From Chara braunii (Eukaryota; Streptophyta; Charophyceae; Charales; Characeae), in assembly GCA_003427395.1 (NCBI GenBank), contig BFEA01000941.1, forward strand, positions 17,817 through 41,754: a stretch of DNA of 23,938 bases, in the 5' to 3' direction. Within the stretch, counting starts at the first letter, position 1. Each line of letters starts with the position of its first letter. The notes under the pieces are model-generated. The model was not told the DNA's origin. It made no database searches and worked only from the letters and a program-made list of their open reading frames with translations. Both the position numbers and the translations under genes were made by a program. Positions 1 to 8,541 of this stretch are shown one piece after another.

Positions 1-242
1 ATTCGAGCCATTTTGCCTGCAGTGGATGGATGTGATGGATGTGCCGCAAAACGGCTCCCTGGCACTTCCCGAGACTGGCAGCAGAATCCACTCCGCAACT
101 GCCACATGTTCAAACTTCACAGGAACCTCAGTCGACAAAGCTAACCTTCCGAGGCTTGCGCGTTTCGAGCTAGCCTTCCGCGTTCACTACACAGCCCAGG
201 GCCAAATGAAAAAGCCCTTACCCAGGCCCTGATCGACAAGCC

Positions 243-262
243 CTTACCGATTAACCGGTAAG
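243..262. repeat. short inverted repeat (7-bp stem)
   Basis: CTTACCG at 243-249 is the exact complement of CGGTAAG at 256-262. It lies just outside the MITE-like element at 270-392. No function is apparent. Confidence 0.5.
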
Positions 263-269
263 AGACCTA

Positions 270-392
270 GGGCCTCGCTGCACTACTCTCGAAATGTGCA
301 AAACTAGAGTGAATCTTCCGCTAGAATATGAAAAAGATACACGGCCAATATTCTTGTCTTTTGTGCATGTCGAGAGTAGTGCAGCAAGGCCC
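270..392. mobile_element. MITE-like element with 34-bp terminal inverted repeats
   Basis: The 123-bp element has terminal inverted repeats 270-303 and 359-392 that match at 30 of 34 positions and begin GGGCC. It is flanked by the 3-bp direct repeat CTA (267-269 and 393-395). GGGCC ends with a 3-bp target duplication are typical of PIF/Harbinger (Tourist-like) MITEs, although their usual target is TTA/TAA. It has no coding capacity, and short open frames on both strands here are fortuitous. Confidence 0.65.
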
Positions 393-465
393 CTACTCTG
401 CTTCGGCGCGCAGGTCCCGCGGCCCATAGCTGCTGGGAAAGGTAATGGCGGCTTAACCTCTCCCA

Positions 466-548
466 CTAAGTGGGAAGCTCCCCTCCGTTGAACTCTTCCG
501 TTAGTCCCCCTAAGTGGGAAGCTCCCCTCCGTTAAACTCTTCCGTTAG
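466..548. repeat. 39-bp tandem duplication
   Basis: Positions 466-504 and 510-548 are identical except for one base (GTTGAACTC versus GTTAAACTC) and are separated by TCCCC. The preceding bases form a small palindrome, CCCACTAAGTGGG. Similar CCCACTAGTGGG-type palindromes occur near 7031 and 10490. Confidence 0.8.
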
Positions 549-819
549 GGATTCCGAAGCTCCTCGCCGTCACCAAACGGATCGGCTTCCATTGGTTTGG
601 TTACTCCATAGAAAGCCAAGCCAAGCCTGCAGCTACCGAGACGGACACATTCCACAGCCGGAGGACGTCGTACACTGCACTGTGCAGAGTATCACAGAGT
701 GTGGGCAGGGGTGGGCGAGTCACCCAATGCCAATGCAATCAGGCGTCGGTCATCCCATCCCTGGCGAGAGAGAGGGAGAGGAGTGTGCAGCTGTGCTAGG
801 AAGAGCGTGAGAGATGACT

Positions 820-823
<4 letters not shown>

Positions 824-884
<61 letters not shown>
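824..884. repeat. (TG)n microsatellite
   Basis: About 30 uninterrupted TG dinucleotides. Open frames encoding Cys-Val or Thr-His runs across it are artefacts of the repeat. Confidence 0.95.
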
Positions 885-889
<5 letters not shown>

Positions 890-990
890 ACACCTCAGCA
901 CGGCAGCATGGCCAGCCAGCAAGGATTTCGGTGATGCTCTGGTTACTCTGTCTGTCTATGTATCCTCAAATATAGATACTTATGTATCGT

Positions 991-1041
991 GAAACAGAGC
1001 TCCCCGGTAAACCGTAGGCAGAGAGGGAGGGAGAAGAGGAT
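991..1041 (+). repeat. solo copy of the foldback-element terminal sequence
   Basis: This stretch matches the left end of the element at 11347-12109: both share the block CCCGGTAAACCGTAGGCA, flanked by GAAACA on one side and a GGAGAAGAGGA-like purine stretch on the other. No inverted partner was seen nearby, so it looks like a solo end or truncated copy just beyond the 3' end of the FMO-like gene. Confidence 0.55.
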
Positions 1042-1170
1042 ATCGTCATCGTCATCGCAAATATATATATGTATTATGTATAAATAATTACAAGTTTCCG
1101 CCGAAGGCAAGGTCATATAATGGACAACGCAAAAGGGGCAAACGAGAAAATTGAAAAAAAAAAAGAACAC

Positions 1171-1194
1171 CCACCCCTTGAAAAGCAGGGGTGG
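1171..1194 (-). other. GC-rich hairpin directly abutting the stop codon
   Basis: The eight-base arms CCACCCCT (1171-1178) and AGGGGTGG (1187-1194) are perfect complements around an 8-base loop. On the minus strand the hairpin follows the TAG stop immediately and is followed about 9 bases later by an 11-base T run. It resembles an intrinsic-terminator fold, but in a eukaryote it would simply be a stem-loop at the start of the 3' UTR. Confidence 0.5.
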
Positions 1195-4100
1195 CTAAAA
1201 CCGTATGAGGGGTTTTCTATCGCCGCTGCTGGTGTTGCGGTACTCCTGGTGCTTCATATTAGACTGGCTTCCACTTCTGGTAATAAATTTATAGCTGGCG
1301 AGATCTAAACTGCCGTCCCAGCTATTCCACCTCCATCTCCTCCTAGACTGCTGCTCACGACTGGGAGTGGGAGTGTAGTCTCCGTCCAGCTGGTTGTGGT
1401 ATTGCAATCTACGGTCTTCCAACTTAGTCTTGTCACTCTTGGGGATCTGCCTCGCTCTATCCATCTCTTTCATCATGGCACTCTTCGTTGGGAGATGGTG
1501 TTTGCCGCTGAGGAGCTCCGACAACCAACGGGCTTGCTTGTAGGAGGTGAGGGCGTTGCTGGGAAAGCCGACTTCGTAGCCGATGAAGGCGAGATCTGGG
1601 ACGTCGGGATGAACGATCGAACGGTAAAGATGAAGATCTTTGCCGCTGGGATTAAGCAGAGTCATAGTTTCTTCGGGCAGGAACTCGGAACGACGAAGAA
1701 AGCCCGGGCCAGTCACCACGTAGTCTGCTCGAAGCTCGATCTTGTTGGCAAGAATGACGCCATGTTCGGTGAACCGCTCAATGGATGTAGTCAGCATGCT
1801 GATCTTGTGCTTGTGCGCCAAAGAGTAGATCTTTCTGTAAAAATCACCCTTATCCAAAATGCCACGTGTCTCGCGGGCATACTTCTTCACACTCATCTTC
1901 CAGAACAGTCGTCGGAATGACGTCATCTTCAGCGAATGGTGACCAGAGCTCGATCCCGGCAATCGGCTAGTACTCTCCTCGTCCGATCTTCCTCTTCCTC
2001 TTCCTCCTCCTCCTCCTCCTCCTCCTCGTCCTCTTCCTCCTCCTATGGATTCCCCATGCATTGATGAAGTAGATGTCAGTGGGCGGCAGAGGCTATCCTG
2101 CGGCCTGTGAGTGGTGGCAAGTCCCGTGGAGAAGCTGCAGCTGTTGCTACCGTCGGGGTAGGTTTTCCCAAGCAGGAGGGTGGTACTTGCACCAGCCTTT
2201 TTGGCCTTCAGTGCGCATCCAATCGACCTGTCGTCTCCGCCAAGCACAAGCACGTGCTTGTCCTTCATCGGGTCGCTCTCATGTTTCATATTGAACTCCC
2301 GCACCGTCATCATCTTCCCTTTGTATGCATCCTTTCCTACCAAATTGCACTCCATGGCTGAATAAGCGTCTGATCCCATACACAACACCACCATATCCAC
2401 CATCATTTCCCTCATCTTGGTCCTCCGTGCCGCTGCCGACAGGTCAGCGGCAGGAGGCTGCGCAATCGGGCTCCATGGAAATGGCTCCGGGAGTAGATCC
2501 TTCAAGTTGCCAGACGGAGATCCGGGAGACGAAGGCTGACCCCCGCCATAGCCATATCTGCCACCAGCATCGCCGGCGCCATCGCCAAAGACCACCGGAT
2601 CTTCCTCCTCTGTTACATATGAATGACGGAGGGAACTCTTCCTTCGCCACGTCACGACGTGATCCCTCCTCTCCTCCCCCTCGTCGGGATTCTCCCTGCC
2701 CGCAGCCCTGTCCCTACTCCTCCCTCTCCCTCTTCCTTCCTCCTCGTACTCCTGCTCCCACTGCTGCTTCTTCTCCCTCTCTTTCGTCCCATCCTTCTTC
2801 AGCTCGCTGCCTCTTTCCTCTCCCTCTCCCTCTCCCTCACCCTCCTCTCTACTTCTGCTCGTCACAACGTCTTCACGTATGCCCACTTCTCCTCCTCCTC
2901 CTCCTCCTCCTCCTCCTCCTCCCCCATCTTCTCCGGAAGACAATGACGTCGATACCGATGTAGACGATGAACCTTTCTGCATGGTGCCATCCTCGCCAAC
3001 GTACAACACGCTCCTCTCCCTCACCCATCCTCTGCTTTGTTCCACTGCACTTAGCAACGGCGGCGATGGTGGTTCTTCTCGGCCACATCCCGTCTTCCTT
3101 GCCTCTGGCGACTCTGGGTCGAAGACCGGATTGCCCCAGATCTCTACCGTCTTCCCAGGTTCAATGGCCACCTCAGCCTTGTAAGAATGATGATCATCAT
3201 CCTTTAATTTACCGTTGCCGTCTCGACTGGATGCTAAGTCGTGCCCATCCTCCAGGCGTGCTTCCCGCCACTGGTCAGCGAAGCTTTTCGCATCATCGGG
3301 AGATGAACACAACGGCCTTTCCCCACTCGCACATGTCAAGCGGGAGGAGAGCCCCAAGCCGGCAACAGAAGGGCGAGGAGGGAAGGTAGGTGTTCCAGCA
3401 GCAGCAGCAGCAGCAGAAGCTTTCGACATCGCGCCGCCACCTTTATCAACCTTCCCCTCGGTTGCTTCTCTTGTGCGCCGGCGGCTGCGCCGCCATCGCG
3501 CGTCTTCCCCTTCAGATTCCGCAGCAGATGCATACCCACCATCCAACTCAGGGTCCATCAACAAGCGCCCCGTAGGTTGTTGGCCTCCCCACCCTGTTGC
3601 GTTCTCCTCCTCCTCCTCCTCCTCCTCCTCCTCCTCCTCCTCCTCCTCCTCCTTCTGGCCTGCAACCGCGCATCCAGCAGATCTCATGTCGTATCTCGAA
3701 TCGGGAGCAAATTGGCAAGGCGCGCCGCTGCCTTGTGCCTCCTCCCACTCCGCCCCCAATGAGCTCATCTTCTGGAGACTATGACGGGCACATAAACGTA
3801 ACCCCCAACCCGCGTCTGCGATCGTCAGATCCTGAGCAGGATCTTCGCCAGGCAACCGCCCAAGCCGACCTGTCAGTGCCAACACCCCTCCTCCTCCTCC
3901 TCCTCCTCCCACCCCTCTCGCTAAAACCGCTTGCGGCACCACCATCTCCGGACCTCCATTTGATCCAGCATTGCCTTTATTGTCGAGACGAGTGACGCGG
4001 GAGCTGCGGGTAGAGACGGGATCTGGATCGAACGATAAGTCTTCCGACAGCGGCGCAAGCGGCACATGCTTGCGCTCTCGCCGCGCACGGTCCTGCGGGA

Positions 4101-6780
4101 TCAGCTGACTACAGTTCGGGCCATACGCGCCGGCAGAGGGCATGCTGCTGCTGACCCTGCTGTTCCTTCTCTGCATGCCGCTGCTGCTGCTGTAGCCGTT
4201 GCCGCTTCTTGAGTCTGAAGCCTCCTCTGCAAGGGGATCGTCTGGTTGTTGTAGTCGATCCTGAGAGGGATCGAGATCGGGAGCCAGCGGCCCAGATTTG
4301 CCCAGTCGCGGCATGTCATCATGAGGAAGCAGCGGTCCGGATCTGCCGACACGTAGCCAATCCTTAACAAGAACGAGAGGCCCCGACAATCCGAGCGGGA
4401 AACGCATATCGTCGTTGGCCCTTTCAAGCTTGGCTATGGCGGACTCGACGGTATCGTCGTTGTAAGAATTGGTAGGCGCCGCCGCCATCGCCGTGTCGTG
4501 AAGGTCATCTGCTACTGGAGAAGACATCCACGTGGCAACATCGCGTGGCGTTACGATTGCCAGGTCATCAGCGAAGTAGTCGGAGTCGGACCAACTCCGT
4601 GTCAGTTGAGTCCATGATGATGATGAGGAGGAGGAGGACGAGGTCCCTCCTGACCTGTCAGGACTCTCTCGATCCCGATCACGATGGAAATTCCATCTGC
4701 TTCCGCTGGATCGCGTACTGTTTTCCAGCAAAGCCTTTGAAGAAAGAGGAGTAGTTTGGGGGGGCGTCGCGGGGGGAGTGTGGTTAGTATCAGGCTTGTA
4801 ACACCCAGAACCATTGCCGTAGAAATTAAGGGGGCTTTCGCAGGACAGATCGTCATCTTCTCGAACGGGATACCGACCAGCTCGACCGGTGGCGACATTG
4901 ATGCTCTTTCGGACACCACCGCCATAGCCGCCGCCGTCGTCTTCTTCCTCCTTTCTGGCCGTTACCGCCATAGCCGAGAGCATGTCAGCGTTGCTGCCGA
5001 CCTTCGTCCGCATGCCACGTGGCGCCCAGGCCGCCCTCAGCTCCGCACCCACCGAGTCTGAAGCGAAGCCGAGTCGATCTCTGCCAGGAAGCAGAATCGT
5101 CAGAGGACCGGAATTCTGGAGTACGCCACGGCTCGTCTTCTCGTGAGGAGGAGGCGGCGAGGGAGGGGATCCAGAGTCGTTGCTCCTGCCCATCATCATA
5201 CCTCCTCGATTGGCAATGGGAGAACGACCACCAGAGGGAGGAGTACCTCCTCCCGGTGTAAGAGACCCAGATTTCCCGAGGTCGATGTGGATATTCTCCA
5301 TCGATCTGCGGCCGTTATACGACAATGCGGGCGAAGATGCAGATCTCCTCGTGCTCGCACTTCCAGAATCTGGAAGTCCAGAGGTTGTTCGCGATGCTCT
5401 CTGATGATAACCAATCCGCCCTCCTCCTCCTCCTCCTCCTCCTCCTCCTCCTCCTCCTCCTCCTCCTGCTGCTGCTGGTGCTGATGCACCATGATCACGC
5501 TTGCTGTCGACGGCGGGGAACTCTGTTGATGTCCTAGCTTGGCTGATCCCATCGGAAAACGCAGCTGCTGGGGTGTTCAGATCGCTGTTCCGATCCTTAA
5601 GAAGAAGAACAGAGTTCAAGTCCCAGCTAGTACCACTGCACATCGACCAGTTCGATTCCCAGCTCTCGCACTGAGTGGGTGTTGTAGGGGCCCAGGTTGT
5701 TTGCGCCACGTCCCGCCGCCGCCGGCGATCCGCAGCCAGCAGCGGATATATCCGCTGCTGGCTCGCAGGTTCCGTGGGGAATCCCGGCGGAAGACCCGTC
5801 GGAAATCCCGCTGGCAGTCCCGCAGAAAACCCCGGGAACGCTGCCGGCACTGGTGTGGGCACTCCTTCCGCGTTTGCTTTGTTTACCGAGGCCTGCCCCC
5901 CCCCTCCCCCTCCCCCTCCCCCTTCCGATCCCGATGCCGATCCCGGTCCCGCCAGCAAGTCTTTCCCCCCTCCTTCTCCCCACAACCGATTAAAGCTCCA
6001 ATCGACGCCAGTGACGAAGCTGGTGGTCTCTTCGTCAGAGTCATCCCCCCTCCCTCCTCCTCCTCCTCCTCCTCCTCCTCCCCCTCTTCCTCCTCCCCCT
6101 CTTCCTCCTCCAACGCTCCCCGCCCCACCGGAACCTCCTCCTCCTTTCCCTCCCAATTCCAAGTCGCTCCCTACGAACGGCTCTATCTGTAGAGAGAAAC
6201 ACGAAGACGCTGGTGACGACAACACATTTGTCGCCGGCGTGTCGAACGTGTACTGCAGCTTCCATCCGAACCCGGATCCCTCTGGTCGTTTCAGGCCGTG
6301 CACTGTTGTCGACATCATTAAATGCGGCCATAGCCGCTGCTGTATTGCATACGACTGGAGGTACTGTTGCACTTGCTGCGCTGTCGGTCTGTCGGAACAC
6401 TGTCCCACAAACGGGTACTCCGGTATCTCGTAGGGGCACCTTCCATTTCCATTTTGGGCTGCATTTGCGGCCTCAGGGCTCGTCCAAAACCCCCCCACTT
6501 CCACATTCTGGTCAAAAATAGTCACTTCTATTCCTTGTGACATCAACAGTTTCGCCATCATCAACCCAGATACACCGGCGCCTATAACTGCCGCATGCTT
6601 GATGCGCCCTCTGTCGAAGACGGCAAGCCCGTCCGCCCTGGCTCTCTCTTGACTGTGGATTTTGCTTGAGGCGGGGGGGCCACGTGGGCTACAGCTGAAA
6701 GCCGCCGGTCCAGCTGACGGCCAAAGGAGAGATTCGACACGGATCGGGCACATCACGGTGTGCCGCGCCTTCCTCGGCAT
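1195..6780 (-). CDS. FMO-like flavoprotein split by a very long low-complexity insert
   Basis: A single open frame of 1861 codons; ATG at 6778-6780 is the first Met after an in-frame TAA 21 bases upstream, and the stop is TAG at 1195-1197. Residue numbers are approximate. After a basic, Ser/Pro-rich N-terminus of ~60 residues comes an FAD Rossmann motif GAGVSG (~67-72), an acidic strand end (IFD, ~88-90) and GGFW (~96-99), as in plant-type flavin-containing monooxygenases. Residues ~180-1460 are an insert rich in Gly, Glu, Ser, Asp and Arg. Homology resumes with VDMVVLCMG (~1462), YKGKMMTVREF (~1487, a degenerate form of the FMO motif FxGxxxHxxxY/F with His replaced by Thr), VLVLGGDDRS (~1511, where an NADPH GxGxxA motif is expected), VVTGPGF, FLPEE, LYRSIVHPDVPDLAFIGYE and QARWL (~1689-1760). 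A typical plant FMO is ~450-530 residues. The FAD site looks intact, but the NADPH and FMO motifs do not, so monooxygenase activity is doubtful. In-frame introns inside the insert cannot be excluded. Confidence 0.8.
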   Translation of the reverse strand: MPRKARHTVMCPIRVESLLWPSAGPAAFSCSPRGPPASSKIHSQERARADGLAVFDRGRIKHAAVIGAGVSGLMMAKLLMSQGIEVTIFDQNVEVGGFWTSPEAANAAQNGNGRCPYEIPEYPFVGQCSDRPTAQQVQQYLQSYAIQQRLWPHLMMSTTVHGLKRPEGSGFGWKLQYTFDTPATNVLSSPASSCFSLQIEPFVGSDLELGGKGGGGSGGAGSVGGGRGGGGRGGGGGGGGGGGRGDDSDEETTSFVTGVDWSFNRLWGEGGGKDLLAGPGSASGSEGGGGGGGGGQASVNKANAEGVPTPVPAAFPGFSAGLPAGFPTGLPPGFPTEPASQQRIYPLLAADRRRRRDVAQTTWAPTTPTQCESWESNWSMCSGTSWDLNSVLLLKDRNSDLNTPAAAFSDGISQARTSTEFPAVDSKRDHGASAPAAAGGGGGGGGGGGGGGGGRIGYHQRASRTTSGLPDSGSASTRRSASSPALSYNGRRSMENIHIDLGKSGSLTPGGGTPPSGGRSPIANRGGMMMGRSNDSGSPPSPPPPHEKTSRGVLQNSGPLTILLPGRDRLGFASDSVGAELRAAWAPRGMRTKVGSNADMLSAMAVTARKEEEDDGGGYGGGVRKSINVATGRAGRYPVREDDDLSCESPLNFYGNGSGCYKPDTNHTPPATPPQTTPLSSKALLENSTRSSGSRWNFHRDRDRESPDRSGGTSSSSSSSSSWTQLTRSWSDSDYFADDLAIVTPRDVATWMSSPVADDLHDTAMAAAPTNSYNDDTVESAIAKLERANDDMRFPLGLSGPLVLVKDWLRVGRSGPLLPHDDMPRLGKSGPLAPDLDPSQDRLQQPDDPLAEEASDSRSGNGYSSSSGMQRRNSRVSSSMPSAGAYGPNCSQLIPQDRARRERKHVPLAPLSEDLSFDPDPVSTRSSRVTRLDNKGNAGSNGGPEMVVPQAVLARGVGGGGGGGGVLALTGRLGRLPGEDPAQDLTIADAGWGLRLCARHSLQKMSSLGAEWEEAQGSGAPCQFAPDSRYDMRSAGCAVAGQKEEEEEEEEEEEEEEEENATGWGGQQPTGRLLMDPELDGGYASAAESEGEDARWRRSRRRTREATEGKVDKGGGAMSKASAAAAAAGTPTFPPRPSVAGLGLSSRLTCASGERPLCSSPDDAKSFADQWREARLEDGHDLASSRDGNGKLKDDDHHSYKAEVAIEPGKTVEIWGNPVFDPESPEARKTGCGREEPPSPPLLSAVEQSRGWVRERSVLYVGEDGTMQKGSSSTSVSTSLSSGEDGGGGGGGGGGGGEVGIREDVVTSRSREEGEGEGEGEERGSELKKDGTKEREKKQQWEQEYEEEGRGRGRSRDRAAGRENPDEGEERRDHVVTWRRKSSLRHSYVTEEEDPVVFGDGAGDAGGRYGYGGGQPSSPGSPSGNLKDLLPEPFPWSPIAQPPAADLSAAARRTKMREMMVDMVVLCMGSDAYSAMECNLVGKDAYKGKMMTVREFNMKHESDPMKDKHVLVLGGDDRSIGCALKAKKAGASTTLLLGKTYPDGSNSCSFSTGLATTHRPQDSLCRPLTSTSSMHGESIGGGRGRGGGGGGGGRGRGRSDEESTSRLPGSSSGHHSLKMTSFRRLFWKMSVKKYARETRGILDKGDFYRKIYSLAHKHKISMLTTSIERFTEHGVILANKIELRADYVVTGPGFLRRSEFLPEETMTLLNPSGKDLHLYRSIVHPDVPDLAFIGYEVGFPSNALTSYKQARWLSELLSGKHHLPTKSAMMKEMDRARQIPKSDKTKLEDRRLQYHNQLDGDYTPTPSREQQSRRRWRWNSWDGSLDLASYKFITRSGSQSNMKHQEYRNTSSGDRKPLIRF
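3601..3654. repeat. (TCC)n trinucleotide tract encoding poly-Glu
   Basis: An almost pure TCC repeat that on the minus strand encodes a run of about 18 Glu (residues ~1043-1060). Similar TCC tracts near 1996-2040, 2890-2922, 3886-3911, 5429-5466 and 6050-6080 are read mostly as poly-Gly. They are likely length-polymorphic. Many plus-strand open frames over 1.4-6.4 kb are shadows of these tracts. Confidence 0.9.
5734..5763. repeat. 30-bp perfect palindrome inside the coding region
   Basis: Every base from 5734 to 5748 is complementary to its mirror in 5749-5763, centred on GGATATATCC with CAGCAGC/GCTGCTG arms. It encodes residues ~340-349 of the FMO-like protein. Such a palindrome can extrude as a cruciform or fold in mRNA. 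Any function is unknown. Confidence 0.9.
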
Positions 6781-6876
6781 GGTGATGAGAGGGAGGATTT
6801 AATGGGCTTCGGTGGGCCAGGGGGACTCAGAGATGAAACTGATCAGAACAGATACTACGCACGCTTGATCCTTACG

Positions 6877-6896
6877 TATATATATATATATATATA
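6877..6896 (-). promoter_or_regulatory. TATA-like (TA)n tract upstream of the FMO-like gene
   Basis: An alternating TA tract of about 20 bases lies roughly 100 bases upstream of the ATG at 6780. Its position would suit a core-promoter TATA element with a short 5' UTR. It may equally be a simple repeat. There is no transcription-start evidence. Confidence 0.3.
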
Positions 6897-7039
6897 GCCA
6901 AAAGGACGAGAGAGGTGTAGAAGAAAAAGGGTGTTTTACTTCTTTTGAATTCCTAGTAGTATATTCTGATTAGGTAGTAGCCGCCAGGCTTGGGAATGGA
7001 GGGAAGGAGGAAAGCCAGCTGGGGGGGCTAGGTCCCACT

Positions 7040-7700
7040 AGCAAAGTGGATCTCGGAGTAAGAACCTGCATCTGGATAGATTCTTCGCGGAGATGCAGAA
7101 AAGCAGATCCAGATCAATCACGCTTCTCTGCATCTGTTCTCACACACGTCCAGATTCAGGCGGTAAATCTGTCTGACCCTCTGCGCTACGTAGTGGGACC
7201 TCGCCGCTGAGGATGACCATGGCGCAGACATTCGAAACTCAGCGCCGTTCAGGATTATGCCCACGTCCTGGGTAACGACGGACCCCAGACGTGGCTATAT
7301 TTAGAGCACGTGGGTATATTTAGATTTCTAATCTTGACGTGTTCAGAAGCAAGCAAGTGGATCGGCTTAAAGAAGTTCAACCTGAATCTGGGTACGTTCT
7401 TAGCGGAGATGCAGAAAATCAGATCAATCACACTTTTCTGCATCTGTCCTCAAACATGTCCACATTCGGGCGTTAAATCTAATCCTCTGTGCTATTGGGA
7501 CCTCGCCCCTGAGGATGACCGTCGCGCATGCACAGTCAAAACGGAGCGTCGACGATTATGCGCTTCTTCCTGGGTAACGACGGAACCCAAACGTGGCTAT
7601 ATTTACAACACGTGGCTATATTTAAAAGGCCTGGCTATATTTAGAACACGTGGCTGTGTATAGATTGGTTCAGCGTGATGTGTTGAGGAGCACGTGGTGG
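7040..7700. repeat. two tandem copies of a ~310-bp unit plus the start of a third
   Basis: Unit 1 starts near 7040 and unit 2 near 7351, and a third start-like stretch lies near 7689. Matching landmarks, in order, include AACCTG(C/A)ATCTGG (7063 and 7379), GCGGAGATGCAGAAAA, TCTGCATCTGT, TGGGACCTCGCC, TGAGGATGACC and TGGGTAACGACGGA. The copies have diverged by substitutions and small indels. Short open frames overlap this region but I see no coding signal. Confidence 0.75.
7289..7696. promoter_or_regulatory. cluster of G-box / ABRE-like ACGTG boxes
   Basis: CACGTG occurs at 7307-7312, 7609-7614, 7647-7652 and 7691-7696. ACGTGGC occurs at 7289-7295 and 7591-7597. Several are followed by TATATTTA, giving a repeated block of the form ACGTGGCTATATTTA. 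In plants CACGTG is bound by bZIP and bHLH factors, and ACGTGGC is the ABA-response-element core. The cluster lies ~510-920 bases upstream of the minus-strand gene's start codon. That it regulates this gene is inference. Confidence 0.35.
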
Positions 7701-8060
7701 CCATTTCTTTACCTTTGATTTTCTTATTTCGTGTCTTATTTGAAGATAGACAGGGGGCAGGGGTGGACGCTCAGCAGCCAGAAGGGGGGGGGGAGGGAAC
7801 AGAAAACAAGGTAGTAGTTAAATGCCAACAATTACTTCGATTACAGTAATTATAATCAATTAATGTGATCAATTCCAGTCAGTCAATTGATTAATTAATC
7901 AATTAAATGAATTCAGTGTTGGTAAAGTCAAAAAGAATTGAGCGGCGGTGACCTCAGTGAACGACTGTCGATTCTCATCCTCGAGGCCAAACGATTCCGT
8001 AACGGAACTTAACGGAAAACGTAGCCAGAGAACCAAACGGAGAATTTAACGGAACAAGAA
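7701..8060. other. non-coding stretch with a 20-bp palindrome
   Basis: No gene is seen. It contains a G8-9 run near 7787, a perfect 20-bp AT palindrome at 7885-7904 (AATTGATTAATTAATCAATT), and several AACGGA words between about 7996 and 8055. Confidence 0.6.
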
Positions 8061-8510
8061 GGAAGTACTAGGCAAGAGAATCGAAAACAGAGACGGTTTG
8101 GCTAGCTCGCGTCTTGTCTCCACCTCCTCCTCCTCCTCTTCCTCCTCCTCCTCCTCCCTCTCCTTCTCTTTCCCCTCCTCCTCCTGCCCTCCCTCTCCTC
8201 TTTCTGCTCCTCGCTCCTGCGTCTCTCCGAGTGAGAAGAACTAGTATCAGCTCTTCTCCTCCGACGTATACGACGTATATTCTGTCCACATTCAACTCTC
8301 GTTTCCAGCTTATCAATCGTCGTCGTTCCACGTGCAAGGTCCTCCGACGATATCAATGATTCTATGACCGCCCGAAACATTCGCCGAGCTTGTGAAGCAG
8401 TAGGCGACGGCCACGTCGACACCTTTTTTTTTTTTTTTTCCCACAAGCCACGTCCACACAATCACACAATAGAAAACATCAGGTCAAAACCGGACGTAAA
8501 CTCCTTCATT

Positions 8511-8541
<31 letters not shown>

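Noticed and set aside
824-884. Coding Cys-Val or Thr-His repeats
   Set aside because: A pure (TG)n microsatellite gives these in every relevant frame.
2325-2963. 212-residue plus-strand open frame, and similar long plus frames across 1.4-6.4 kb
   Set aside because: They are shadows of the minus-strand gene: Pro/Ser/Leu-rich readings of TCC tracts and GC-rich sequence, with no domain of their own.
8102-8461. 119-residue minus-strand frame rich in Arg and Glu
   Set aside because: Produced by the CTCCTC tract; no homology outside the repeat.
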